A stretch of DNA of 64,000 bases, from IMG/VR virus record IMGVR_UViG_3300031951_000017, positions 62,001 through 126,000 of that record; one strand, written 5' to 3'. The notes below the pieces were generated by a model. The model was not told the DNA's origin, did no database searches, and saw nothing but the letters and a program-made list of their open reading frames with translations. The translations under genes and the position numbers were made by a program. Positions 53,962 through 62,277 of this stretch are shown piece by piece; the stretch's first letter is position 1; the number at the start of each line of letters is the position of its first letter. This DNA is from a virus.

Positions 53962-55974
53962 ATGATAGAGTCAATGGACAATGACAAAAACAAGAATCAG
54001 GGGAAATCTGATTCATCAACAACTCCCGCTTTAGATAATTTTAGTAGGGACTTAATTAAATTGGCCGAACAGGGTAAATTGGACCCCGTTGTTGGTCGAG
54101 AAAAAGAAATTTTGAGAATTGCTCAAATTCTTTCTCGTAGAAAGAAAAACAATCCAATCATTATTGGTGAACCTGGTTGTGGTAAAACCGCTCTAGTTGA
54201 GGGATTGGCTATGAAAATTCACCAAGGTGAGTGTCCTAGAAATTTAATGGACAAACGAATTTTATCTTTGGACATGACATCAATTGTTGCGGGAACAAAA
54301 TATCGTGGACAATTTGAAGAAAGGATGAAAGTAGTTATTGAAGAACTTCAGGCCAACCCTGATATTATTGTGTTCATTGATGAGATTCATACAATAGTGG
54401 GTGCTGGAAACACAACAGGTTCTTTAGATGCTTCAAATATCTTTAAACCAGCTTTAGCCCGTGGTGAGATTCAGTGTATTGGTGCCACGACTCTTGATGA
54501 GTATAGAAAGAACTTTGAAAAGGATGGTGCATTAGAAAGACGTTTTCAAAAGGTAGTCGTTGACCCATCTTCAGCTGAAGAAACTTTACAGATTCTTAAA
54601 AACATTAAAGACAAATACGAAACATTTCATAAGGTAATTTTTACTGAAGAAATTCTTAATATTTGTGTCCGTTTGGCTGAGAGATATATCACCGACAGAG
54701 AATTTCCTGATAAGGCAATTGACATTTTGGACGAGGTTGGTGCTCGTAGTCAAGTTGAGATAAAGACTCCGGCAGTGATTGAGGACTTGAAAGCCGAGGC
54801 TGATGGAATCAAACAAGAAAAAATTCAAGTGGTTAAAAGTCAAAAATACGAGGAGGCCGCGGAACTAAGAGATAAGGAGAGAAAAGTTCTTTTAAAATTG
54901 GATAACGAGAAAAAGAAATTTGAACAATCCCTTTTGAAAAAGAAAAAAACAATCCCAATTGAACTAGTCTATGAAGTAGTTTCAAACATGACGAAAATTC
55001 CATTGTCTAAACTTTCTTTAGATGATTCAAAATCATTAATCAATCTTGAAGAAACTTTATCGGGTAAAGTTATTGGTCAGGAAGATGCCGTTAAACGAAT
55101 TTCAAAAGCTATACGTAGAAATCGTTTGGGGATTAAAGACCCAAATAAACCAATCGGGTCGTTTATTTTCTTGGGGTCAACAGGTGTTGGTAAAACATAT
55201 TTGGCAAAACAATTGGCTAGGGAGATATTTGGAAGTGATGAAAACTTAATCCGAGTTGATATGTCGGAATACCAGGAAAAACACTCAATATCTAAATTAA
55301 TTGGGGCACCTCCTGGATATGTTGGATATGACCAAGGTGGACAACTTACCGAACAAATTAAAAATAAACCTTATTGTGTTATTTTGTTCGATGAAATTGA
55401 GAAAGCCAACAAAGATGTATTCTCATCTTTACTTCAGGTTTTAGATGACGGACACATGACAGATGGTTTAGGTAGAAAAATTAATTTCAAGAATTGTTTG
55501 ATTATTATGACATCAAACCTAGGAATTAAAAAATTACAAGATTTCGGGTCTAGTGTTGGTTTTAGTACTTCACAAAGTTCTTATAGTGCTGAGGAAAATA
55601 GAAAGAACATGCTTCAAAAAGAACTTAAAAATTTCTTTAGTCCAGAATTCCTAAACAGAATAGACGACGTAGTGATTTTCAACTCACTCAAAGAAGAACA
55701 CATTGAGAGTATTGCTAAAATAGAGTTGGACAAACTAACTAAGAGATTGATGGAGATGAAATTTGATGTTAAATTTGATGAGAGTGTTGTAAAATATGTA
55801 TCTAAGAATGGGTATGATGAACTTTATGGTGCACGTCCTTTAAAAAGAGCCATACAAGATAAATTAGAAGATTATATCTCTGATGAAGTTCTAAAGGGTA
55901 ACATCGTTGAGAATGGTCATTACACTCTATCAATCAAAGATGATGAAATCCAATTAATGGGTATTGTAATGTGA
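53962..55974 (+). CDS. ClpC-like AAA+ unfoldase lacking the N-domain
   Basis: 670 residues. Two AAA+ modules: first Walker A GEPGCGKT (70-77), Walker B VFIDEIH (137-143), pore loop KYRGQF; second Walker A GSTGVGKT (405-412), Walker B VILFDEIE (473-480), pore loop [13 protein letters not shown]-like middle region (about 283-310) identifies the ClpC type. The Clp_N repeat domain that precedes AAA-1 in host ClpC is absent. A VGF tripeptide (532-534) before [11 protein letters not shown] is placed as the ClpP-binding loop of ClpC. It probably feeds substrates to host ClpP; no phage ClpP gene is visible. Lacks a recognisable promoter in the 100-nt gap upstream. Confidence 0.9.
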   Translation: MIESMDNDKNKNQGKSDSSTTPALDNFSRDLIKLAEQGKLDPVVGREKEILRIAQILSRRKKNNPIIIGEPGCGKTALVEGLAMKIHQGECPRNLMDKRILSLDMTSIVAGTKYRGQFEERMKVVIEELQANPDIIVFIDEIHTIVGAGNTTGSLDASNIFKPALARGEIQCIGATTLDEYRKNFEKDGALERRFQKVVVDPSSAEETLQILKNIKDKYETFHKVIFTEEILNICVRLAERYITDREFPDKAIDILDEVGARSQVEIKTPAVIEDLKAEADGIKQEKIQVVKSQKYEEAAELRDKERKVLLKLDNEKKKFEQSLLKKKKTIPIELVYEVVSNMTKIPLSKLSLDDSKSLINLEETLSGKVIGQEDAVKRISKAIRRNRLGIKDPNKPIGSFIFLGSTGVGKTYLAKQLAREIFGSDENLIRVDMSEYQEKHSISKLIGAPPGYVGYDQGGQLTEQIKNKPYCVILFDEIEKANKDVFSSLLQVLDDGHMTDGLGRKINFKNCLIIMTSNLGIKKLQDFGSSVGFSTSQSSYSAEENRKNMLQKELKNFFSPEFLNRIDDVVIFNSLKEEHIESIAKIELDKLTKRLMEMKFDVKFDESVVKYVSKNGYDELYGARPLKRAIQDKLEDYISDEVLKGNIVENGHYTLSIKDDEIQLMGIVM

Positions 55975-55999
55975 AAAAGGGAGGTTAACCTCCCTTTTT
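55974..55999. terminator. Bidirectional intrinsic terminator
   Basis: Palindrome AAAAAGGGAGG-TTAA-CCTCCCTTTTT, perfect 11-bp arms, between convergent genes; it ends the unfoldase transcript and the opposing one. Confidence 0.92.
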
Positions 56000-57410
56000 A
56001 CATTGCTTCTAATTTTGATTGAAGTTCTTCTGAATCTTCAATATTTTTACTTTTTAGTAATTCAGCTAATTTTCTAGATGTCATTCTATCCATTTTACCA
56101 GTTGAACTACTTAATCCATTATCTTTTTGGAATTTACTTAATGCGGTTTTAGTTTCGGGACCAAACTTGCCATCTGCACCATATTTTGGTAGTGAATACC
56201 CTAACTTCATTAAAGCGTTCTGTATTGTCACCGCATTATCGTTAACTGAATATTGTTTAGTGTCTCCTTGATATTCTGAAACTTCCTCTTGCATAAAGGC
56301 CAAAGATTCCTCAGATGTCATGTTTGGGTCTAAGTCTTCAAATTTATCGAGCATTGCCGAATCAAAGTCACCACTTGAAGTTAAAAAGTCTGCAAATCTT
56401 TTCATAAATAAAGGAACTGCAACAGTATATCCTCTTCTACCCCAAGGTGCTCCAACCGCATTTTTAATAAATGTTTCAGCTGGTAACATCATTTTTTGAC
56501 CTTTTCCAAATAAAACTTGTACACCCGAATCACTTATATTTAAAATTTTGGCAGTTGTTGCCTTACCATTTTTACCAACATATCTATAACTTTTCCCAGT
56601 AATAAATCCTAGTTTTCGCATAACTTTGACAGGATTTGCAATTGGTTTTGCCATTCTAACAAATGAATAAAATCTATCTTTTAAATTTTTAGATAGAGTT
56701 TGTAATCCTTTCTTAATAGAAGTCTTACCTGCAGTTTTACTAGTTGTTTTACCTGCCGCTGGAATTAATTTTTGAAATATTTGTCTAGCTCTTACTGCAA
56801 ACCTTGAGAAAAAACCTCCTACCTTACTTGCATATTTACCTAAAAGTTTTTTACCTAATGTACTATTAACTGCCTTACCGATATATGCTGGAATTTTAAC
56901 TAAAACTTCCTCTAAAATTCTACCAACAACTCTTAAAGCAATTAGAACAGGTTTAGTTAAAGTTTTAACTGAACCACTAACAAAAGCTTTTAATGCTGGA
57001 GCAACCGCTTGTAATTGACCAGGTAATACCCCAAATGCAAAAGTAATTGCGGCCATTAAGTATAAATTATCAGTCTCTTCCTCTGATTTAAATTGTGCTT
57101 CTACTATATAACTCAATGCATGAACAATATCGACAATTGCGCCTGAACCTGGTACAAAATAATCAACACCTGCGGAAACTAAATCAACACCAGCATGTAT
57201 AATATCACTTAAACTCCAATCCTCATTAATTGGGACTATGTCACCTGTTTGAATGTTATAAGCAGTACCTTCGTATACTAAATACTTGTGGTCATTAGTT
57301 ATTTTACAAGATAATAATTTAGTTAAAGGTGTTATAGAATTTTCATCTATTGGATTATATAGGTTTAAAATTCTTTGTTTTTCGGATTCATTTAATAAAA
57401 TTCTTGGCAT
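55998..57410 (-). CDS. PG-binding protein with hydrophobic pretoxin-like N-half
   Basis: 470 residues. Residues about 75-170 are hydrophobic and Gly/Ala-rich (VDYFVPGSGAIVDIVHALS; ITFAFGVLPGQLQ), like the pre-toxin TG region of polymorphic toxins or a membrane-interacting region. A basic middle (TTSKTAGKTSIKKGLQ) follows, then a SH3/KOW-like patch and a C-terminal PG_binding_1 domain (VTIQNALMKLGYS, KYGADGKFGPETKTALSKFQKDNGL, about 398-450). No peptidoglycan hydrolase catalytic motif seen. It may be a virion-associated protein that binds peptidoglycan on entry. N-terminus (MPRILLNESEKQRIL) resembles the leader peptides. Confidence 0.65.
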   Translation of the reverse strand: MPRILLNESEKQRILNLYNPIDENSITPLTKLLSCKITNDHKYLVYEGTAYNIQTGDIVPINEDWSLSDIIHAGVDLVSAGVDYFVPGSGAIVDIVHALSYIVEAQFKSEEETDNLYLMAAITFAFGVLPGQLQAVAPALKAFVSGSVKTLTKPVLIALRVVGRILEEVLVKIPAYIGKAVNSTLGKKLLGKYASKVGGFFSRFAVRARQIFQKLIPAAGKTTSKTAGKTSIKKGLQTLSKNLKDRFYSFVRMAKPIANPVKVMRKLGFITGKSYRYVGKNGKATTAKILNISDSGVQVLFGKGQKMMLPAETFIKNAVGAPWGRRGYTVAVPLFMKRFADFLTSSGDFDSAMLDKFEDLDPNMTSEESLAFMQEEVSEYQGDTKQYSVNDNAVTIQNALMKLGYSLPKYGADGKFGPETKTALSKFQKDNGLSSSTGKMDRMTSRKLAELLKSKNIEDSEELQSKLEAM

Positions 57411-57423
57411 AATTTACTTTTTA

Positions 57424-57431
57424 TATAAATA
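57424..57431 (-). promoter_or_regulatory. TATTTATA element (late-type motif)
   Basis: TATTTATA on the coding strand, 13 nt before the PG-binding gene. Confidence 0.4.
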
Positions 57432-57449
57432 TTGCCATATAATAAAAAA

Positions 57450-58274
57450 TTACCAATACCTAAAAGATGGACTCTTTTGTGGACTGAGTTCGTATTTTTT
57501 AAGACCTAAATCTTGAATCATTTTTTTACCCATATCAATACCATTAAACACATCCTCAATCACAACATATTCATTTCTTGTGTGATATTGATAATAACCG
57601 ATTGATATGTTGATACAAGAAAAGTCAAACAAACTTTTAAGGGCATATACATCAGTATAGGGGTGAACCATATATTTTTTCTTGTCGTTCATTCCCTCTG
57701 TCAAAATTTTATCACAGGTACTGAAAAATTCACCTTCCCTATCAAATAACTTAGCACCAAAACAAGTTTCAGTAATCATCCAGTTTTCAGGACCGTCGAA
57801 TTGAATCGCATAACCAACATCAGAAAAGAAAGACTTGTCAGCATACCTTGAGCCATGACATCCAGTTTCCTCAGAAACAAAAAATGCGGCTTTAATGGTT
57901 TCCATCTCTTCCAAAAGTTCCATACAGGCAAATACTCCACATTTATCATCTCCACCAATACCTGTTGGTTCTCCGTGGTCATTATACGCCTTCAAAGACA
58001 ATTTCAATTCTCTATGAGAATTTGGCAACATTTCCTCAACAACATTAATTGAGTCTATTGGGTGGACAGTATCGGTGTGACATACAACACATGGGTATTT
58101 TTCATTATCATTAAGAATACCTTTTGTTGCATAGATATTAAAATGTTCATCAACCACAAAGTCAATGTTTTTTTCTTTAAGCCAATCACATATGTATTGT
58201 ACCATTTTTTCCTCACGATAAGTGTGAGTCGGTACAGCTAATACCGATTTTAATAACGTTAAATCTCGATTCAT
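57450..58274 (-). CDS. M20-family metallopeptidase, PepT-like
   Basis: 274 residues from the ATG at 58272-58274; a longer form would begin at a TTG and is unlikely because the promoter -7 box overlaps it. Zinc-site motifs of the M20 family are VCHTDTVHP (His66, Asp68), GIGGDDKCG (Asp109/110), SEETGCHG (Glu135/136) and YYQYHTRNEYV. Fits tripeptidase/dipeptidase-like exopeptidases of the PepT clade, with a shortened dimerisation domain. A peptide-recycling role next to the unfoldase and tmRNA is inferred. Own TTG-N19-TATATTTG promoter. Confidence 0.8.
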   Translation of the reverse strand: MNRDLTLLKSVLAVPTHTYREEKMVQYICDWLKEKNIDFVVDEHFNIYATKGILNDNEKYPCVVCHTDTVHPIDSINVVEEMLPNSHRELKLSLKAYNDHGEPTGIGGDDKCGVFACMELLEEMETIKAAFFVSEETGCHGSRYADKSFFSDVGYAIQFDGPENWMITETCFGAKLFDREGEFFSTCDKILTEGMNDKKKYMVHPYTDVYALKSLFDFSCINISIGYYQYHTRNEYVVIEDVFNGIDMGKKMIQDLGLKKYELSPQKSPSFRYW

Positions 58275-58292
58275 TTTTATTTGTTTAAGGTG

Positions 58293-58322
58293 CAAATATA
58301 TGAATAATCCTTAATCAAACAA
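58293..58322 (-). promoter_or_regulatory. Bacteroidota-type promoter TTG-N19-TATATTTG
   Basis: On the coding strand TTG (58320-58322), 19 nt, TATATTTG (58293-58300), then 18 nt to the peptidase ATG. The -33 element lies in the last codons of the neighbouring gene. Confidence 0.65.
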
Positions 58323-59372
58323 CTCTGGGTGAAATAAAAATGTTAAAAAATCATCATAACCCATTTTAAATTCTTCAATTGTTTCAAAAGATGCTTGTGA
58401 ATATTCTACAATAATTTTTCCTGCAAAAATATTAAGAATCTTAAATTTAGAGTTTGTATTTTGTTTTTGTTTGGGAAATGAATACCAAGTATTATATTTA
58501 TAGTCATACTTATGCATAAGTTCCTGGAGTTCATTATTTTTTTCTAGAACACCTGAATCCATATCTTCCTCTATCGCATCAATTATTTTGTCTAATTGAT
58601 TTTCAACACTTCGATTAAATCCCTCTTTATCAAAATTTTCCCAACTGAAATAATCAAAATAGTCATCATATAAATCTTCATCCAAAACTAAGTCTTCCAT
58701 TTTCATTATATTATTCATCATTTCTAAAAAATCATCATCAAATCTTTCGTATTTTTCATAAAGTTTCAAAATGTTTTTAACATTTGTAACATACTTTAAC
58801 TGGCATTTCACCTCAACAAATTTAAATTTTGTAAGGACTCCACAAAATTTTTGACTAAGATAATCTTTAAGTCCTGCAACTAAGGCAATATCATATTCAT
58901 CGGCGTAGTCACCAACAATGTAATCCACTTCTTTTTCAAATTTATCATACAAGAATGAAGCAATATCACTTTTAATATTCCAAAAATCTTCATTTTGTAT
59001 CTCTGAAAATAATTTTATATTTGTTAATCTAACAATTTCTTTTACTTTATTAATATTCTCATTATCGAATGAATCAAATATATATCCTTCCTTAAAGTCT
59101 TCTTCCGCCCAATATTTGTCGACAAACATATGACCATATCCGTAACTATTACCAAAAACATTATTTATGTAGAACGTATTATTTGTGTAGTCATTACGGT
59201 TATCGAACATTGATAAAAATTCGGGTCTACTAAAAAATACATTAACTACGGTTCTTTCTCGTTCTTCTTTTCTTAGTACAGGTATTTTTAGTACGTCATC
59301 ATCAGACTCCCTAGTTGGGTCATAATCAATTTCACCATTTACGTAAGATTTCAATGCGGTATATAAATTCAT
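58311..59372 (-). CDS. Acidic hypothetical protein
   Basis: 353 residues, Asp/Glu/Phe/Tyr-rich (EDLYDDYFDYFSWENFDKEG), no membrane segment. The middle (MMNNIMKMEDLVLDEDL) is helical. No family recognised. It is read toward the peptidase gene and its start is divergent from the tmRNA. A TATATTTG box 10 nt upstream (59383-59390) has no clear -33 partner. Possibly an inhibitor or adaptor of the proteolysis neighbours; no evidence beyond location. Confidence 0.55.
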   Translation of the reverse strand: MNLYTALKSYVNGEIDYDPTRESDDDVLKIPVLRKEERERTVVNVFFSRPEFLSMFDNRNDYTNNTFYINNVFGNSYGYGHMFVDKYWAEEDFKEGYIFDSFDNENINKVKEIVRLTNIKLFSEIQNEDFWNIKSDIASFLYDKFEKEVDYIVGDYADEYDIALVAGLKDYLSQKFCGVLTKFKFVEVKCQLKYVTNVKNILKLYEKYERFDDDFLEMMNNIMKMEDLVLDEDLYDDYFDYFSWENFDKEGFNRSVENQLDKIIDAIEEDMDSGVLEKNNELQELMHKYDYKYNTWYSFPKQKQNTNSKFKILNIFAGKIIVEYSQASFETIEEFKMGYDDFLTFLFHPELFD

Positions 59373-59408
59373 GTTTTTTTTACAAATATATTAATATCTT
59401 AATAAATA

Positions 59409-59440
59409 TTTGTTTTAATGAAAAGATATTTATATCTTTG
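59409..59440 (+). promoter_or_regulatory. Bacteroidota-type promoter of the tmRNA
   Basis: TTTG (59409-59412), 20 nt, TATCTTTG (59433-59440), then 21 nt to the first tmRNA base. Perfect match to the Bacteroidota sigma-A consensus; indicates host RNA polymerase can transcribe the tmRNA without phage factors. Confidence 0.8.
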
Positions 59441-59461
59441 TATCGTAGTTCTTTGATTTAT

Positions 59462-59855
59462 GGGGATGTTTTTGGCTTTGACAGGTATGATACGCCATAA
59501 AACGCACGTCGGAGCTGAATTAACTCCGTTAAACTGATTCAAATTGTAAACGGCAACGTTATCAACAAACTTTCAGTAGCTGGTTTAATCCGCACTGAAG
59601 AAGTAGCAGTAGCTTAATCTAGGATTAACCTACAAAACGGGTCGGTAAGCATATAACCTTGGAACAGAAGCTCGTATTGTGGTGTGGTTTCTACCCAAAA
59701 AGAAACAAGTGGAGGATTAGTTCTCAGTAAACCGAACCACTATAAAATAAGGGAATTGTGAAGTTTTGGATTATTTAGAAAAATAATGACCTAAACGTGT
59801 AGTGTTTTATGTCTTACTTATTTGGACCCGGGTTCGACCCCCGGCATCTCCACCA
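59462..59855 (+). ncRNA. ssrA: tmRNA (transfer-messenger RNA)
   Basis: 394 nt. 5' end GGGGATG pairs with 3' CATCTCC, including the G3-U pair that alanyl-tRNA synthetase requires; GGCTTTGACAGG matches the conserved tmRNA 5' block; the T arm is CCGGG-TTCGACC-CCCGG, and CCA is encoded (59853-59855). A GGC resume codon (59552-59554) opens a 21-residue tag frame ending TAA at 59617; the tag begins GNVINK and ends TEEVAVA, longer than the 11-residue E. coli tag. Pseudoknot-rich sequence follows. Function: rescue stalled ribosomes and tag the peptides. Own promoter and terminator. Confidence 0.93.
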
Positions 59856-59857
59856 TT

Positions 59858-59889
59858 AAATAAAGGGACTTTGGTCCCTTTATTTTTTT
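59858..59889 (+). terminator. Terminator after tmRNA
   Basis: Stem AATAAAGGGAC/GTCCCTTTATT with short loop and a T run, 3 nt after the CCA end. Confidence 0.85.
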
Positions 59890-59913
59890 ATGTATTTTTT
59901 ATATTTATATCAT

Positions 59914-60762
59914 ATGAATAAAGATTTTGTTTTAAATGTTGTAAATAAAGTTGATAGATTTTGGGAATCATCAGATGGTGTTTTAAGTTTCACAACTAAA
60001 TTAGTTAAGGATAAAAAATTCGCTGGGATTTTTGAGAAGTTCAAGGGTAGTAGTCTATTTGTAATTTCTTTTCTAGTTCAGGCAAAGAAAAACAATCAAG
60101 ATTTAGATAAAATTTTTGATGAACTTGAGAATAGTCTTTTTGTTTATAATACAATTACGGTAGAAGATACTGAACCAACTATAGAGTGTGATGCTTGTGA
60201 TGGTGATGGTACATTTGAATGTCCTGAATGTAATGGTAGTGGTAGGGAAGAATGCTGGGAGTGTGGTGGTAGTGGTGAAAAAGAGTGTGGGGATTGTGAG
60301 GGTACTGGTGAGGATTCAGATGGGGAAGAGTGTACAAGATGTTATGGTAGCGGAATGGAAACATGTAATGAGTGTCTTGGTGATGGTGAAACTAGGTGTG
60401 AACGATGTTCGGGTAAGGGTGACAAAGAATGTTACAAATGTGAAGGTGAAGGTGAGGTCACTACTAAAGACCAATTCAAGGTTATACAAAGACAATACAT
60501 TAGTTATGATGGTGAGTATTTAAATTATCTTGAAAATTTAAAAAAAGAGGAAGAAATAGAATATTCCCCAACAACTGATAGAGCCTCATTACTAAGAGAA
60601 GATATTGGGTATATTGATTCTAGTTTATATGATTTTGAACAGGGTGTGGAATATTTTATGGACATATTCCTAAATGAAGATGGTAATGTCGGTGTTACCA
60701 TATTAAATTCACACAATAAATTTATGTTCGATAGTTACGAACTAGATAATTATTTAGATTAA
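59914..60762 (+). CDS. DnaJ-type zinc-finger protein, paralogue 1
   Basis: 282 residues from ATG 59914 (the earlier ATG at 59890 lies in the terminator run). Residues about 90-180 carry eight consecutive CxxCxGxG motifs (CDACDGDG to CYKCEGEG), twice the four found in DnaJ, enough for up to four zinc ions. No J domain is present. N- and C-terminal regions (FWESSDGVLSFTTKLV; YDFEQGVEYFMDIF) are shared with the next gene. Likely binds unfolded polypeptides or mediates protein contacts. Confidence 0.8.
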   Translation: MNKDFVLNVVNKVDRFWESSDGVLSFTTKLVKDKKFAGIFEKFKGSSLFVISFLVQAKKNNQDLDKIFDELENSLFVYNTITVEDTEPTIECDACDGDGTFECPECNGSGREECWECGGSGEKECGDCEGTGEDSDGEECTRCYGSGMETCNECLGDGETRCERCSGKGDKECYKCEGEGEVTTKDQFKVIQRQYISYDGEYLNYLENLKKEEEIEYSPTTDRASLLREDIGYIDSSLYDFEQGVEYFMDIFLNEDGNVGVTILNSHNKFMFDSYELDNYLD

Positions 60763-60767
60763 AATAT

Positions 60768-61622
60768 ATGAATCCATTAATAAAACTTGCTTTAGTTAAA
60801 AGACTACAGAAATTGTGGAGACCAGGGGATACTACCATTGGTTTTTTTAAAGATTTACGTGCTAACAAAAAAATCAAACATTTTTTTGAAAATTATGATT
60901 TAACTGATTTAATTGAAATTTGTATGTTAGTTAACGTCGCCAATCATGGTTTAGACCTTAATAAAGAATATGATTTAATGAAAAAAAATCTTTTTACATT
61001 TTCATTAATTAGGGTGGAGGAGTTGAGTCCTGAAGTTGATTGTGGGGTATGTGATGGGTCAGGGGAGATTAGGTGTGATTATTGTTATAACGGAAGTGTT
61101 GATTGTGCTCATTGTGATGGTGGTGATATAGATTGTAGACGTTGTGATGGTAGTGGTGAAGGTCCAGATGAGGAGGATTGTACACATTGTGATGGTAGTG
61201 GTTATGAACAATGTGAATATTGTGATGGTGATGGAAAAATAGATTGTGATGAATGTGGTGGTACTGGTGATATAGGATGTGATGAGTGTGAAGCGTCAGG
61301 GTATGTTAATAGGGAAGATAGAATGCAGATTTCACAACTTGAATATATAAGTTATGATGTTAAACTGAAAGATATATTAGAAAGAAAAAACGAATTTGAC
61401 GTTATGAGTGATGAAATTATGGAATACATATCAAATTCTAAAAGTACTAGTATATTGAGTGACTTTGGTGGAATTAACGATGAATCAAAAATAGTTTTAG
61501 ATGATGCTGATTTTGAAGAGGGTGTTGTGTATTTTGGTGAGTTAAATTTACATCACATTTATATTAGAAATTTTTCTAGAAGTGTAGTGACTGATGGTAA
61601 TTTAGAACAATATTACGATTAA
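60768..61622 (+). CDS. DnaJ-type zinc-finger protein, paralogue 2
   Basis: 284 residues, paralogue of the previous gene 5 nt upstream: same length, same helical N-terminus, eight CxxC motifs (CGVCDGSG to CDECEASG, about 88-180; one is CDYCYNGS) and a similar YDDADFEEGVVYFGEL end. Clearly a tandem duplication that has diverged. Ends 4 nt inside the convergent membrane protein gene. Confidence 0.8.
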   Translation: MNPLIKLALVKRLQKLWRPGDTTIGFFKDLRANKKIKHFFENYDLTDLIEICMLVNVANHGLDLNKEYDLMKKNLFTFSLIRVEELSPEVDCGVCDGSGEIRCDYCYNGSVDCAHCDGGDIDCRRCDGSGEGPDEEDCTHCDGSGYEQCEYCDGDGKIDCDECGGTGDIGCDECEASGYVNREDRMQISQLEYISYDVKLKDILERKNEFDVMSDEIMEYISNSKSTSILSDFGGINDESKIVLDDADFEEGVVYFGELNLHHIYIRNFSRSVVTDGNLEQYYD

Positions 61623-62239
61623 ATTTGTGTATGTAGAGAATTTGATTCTCTAAGAATGTCTTTTTTGAAATCTTCTGTAAATTCACCATTAACAACAATT
61701 TCGGTTGTGGGTTCACTGAATACCCAATCCATACCTAACATCCCTATTAAATGTTTATCCCGGTCATATATGGGACAGGCAACGTGAGATTGAGTTCCAT
61801 ATGATGATAAAAAAGCTCTAGTAGAAATATCTTCAATTTTATTCAAATCAGTGTAAAACATTTTTTCATCAACCATTTGACGGATATACCAATTAAAATG
61901 TGATACTAAAACATTTTGAAATTTGTCTGATAATTTCTCTAAACCATCAGAACATCTTTCATATGTCATTGTAGATTTTTGCATTGGGGATTCAGTATAG
62001 AAATTACCCCCATTGTGGTATTGAATGATGAATATACGGTCACAATTATATAACCTTCTTAATTCTCGTAAAGCAAAATGAACAATCTCATCTTTTTTTA
62101 TACGTGCAATTAGACCTTCTCTAGATTTTTTTTCCTTCTTTTTTTCCTGCCAATTTCTAAAAAAACCTGAAGCAATCAAAGCGACTAATATCGAGGTTAT
62201 TGAGGTAATCCCCAATTCTATAATTTTCATGTAATCCAT
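61619..62239 (-). CDS. Membrane-anchored GAF-like protein
   Basis: 206 residues. A transmembrane segment (IIELGITSITSILVALIASGFF, about 5-26 in pieces) is followed by a basic linker (RNWQEKKKEKKSREGL) and a GAF-like domain (CDRIFIIQYHNGGNFY, then ACPIYDRDKHLIGMLGMDWV). The linker is cytoplasmic by the positive-inside rule. Small GAF-type sensors of this kind occur in large phages; ligand unknown. A TATTTATT element lies 19 nt upstream. Confidence 0.6.
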   Translation of the reverse strand: MDYMKIIELGITSITSILVALIASGFFRNWQEKKKEKKSREGLIARIKKDEIVHFALRELRRLYNCDRIFIIQYHNGGNFYTESPMQKSTMTYERCSDGLEKLSDKFQNVLVSHFNWYIRQMVDEKMFYTDLNKIEDISTRAFLSSYGTQSHVACPIYDRDKHLIGMLGMDWVFSEPTTEIVVNGEFTEDFKKDILRESNSLHTQI

Positions 62240-62257
62240 TCAAATAGTATAACAAAT

Positions 62258-62267
62258 AATAAATATC
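62258..62267 (-). promoter_or_regulatory. GATATTTATT element (late-type motif)
   Basis: GATATTTATT on the coding strand, 18-19 nt before the membrane GAF-like gene. Confidence 0.3.
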
Positions 62268-62277
62268 ACCTATTCTA

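Noticed and set aside
59383-59390. TATATTTG box before the gene at 58311-59372
   Set aside because: No TTG at the right distance; the TTTG nearby belongs to the tmRNA promoter on the other strand.
53962-61622. Phage-encoded ClpP protease
   Set aside because: No Ser-His-Asp ClpP-like gene is visible in the window, so host ClpP has to be assumed.
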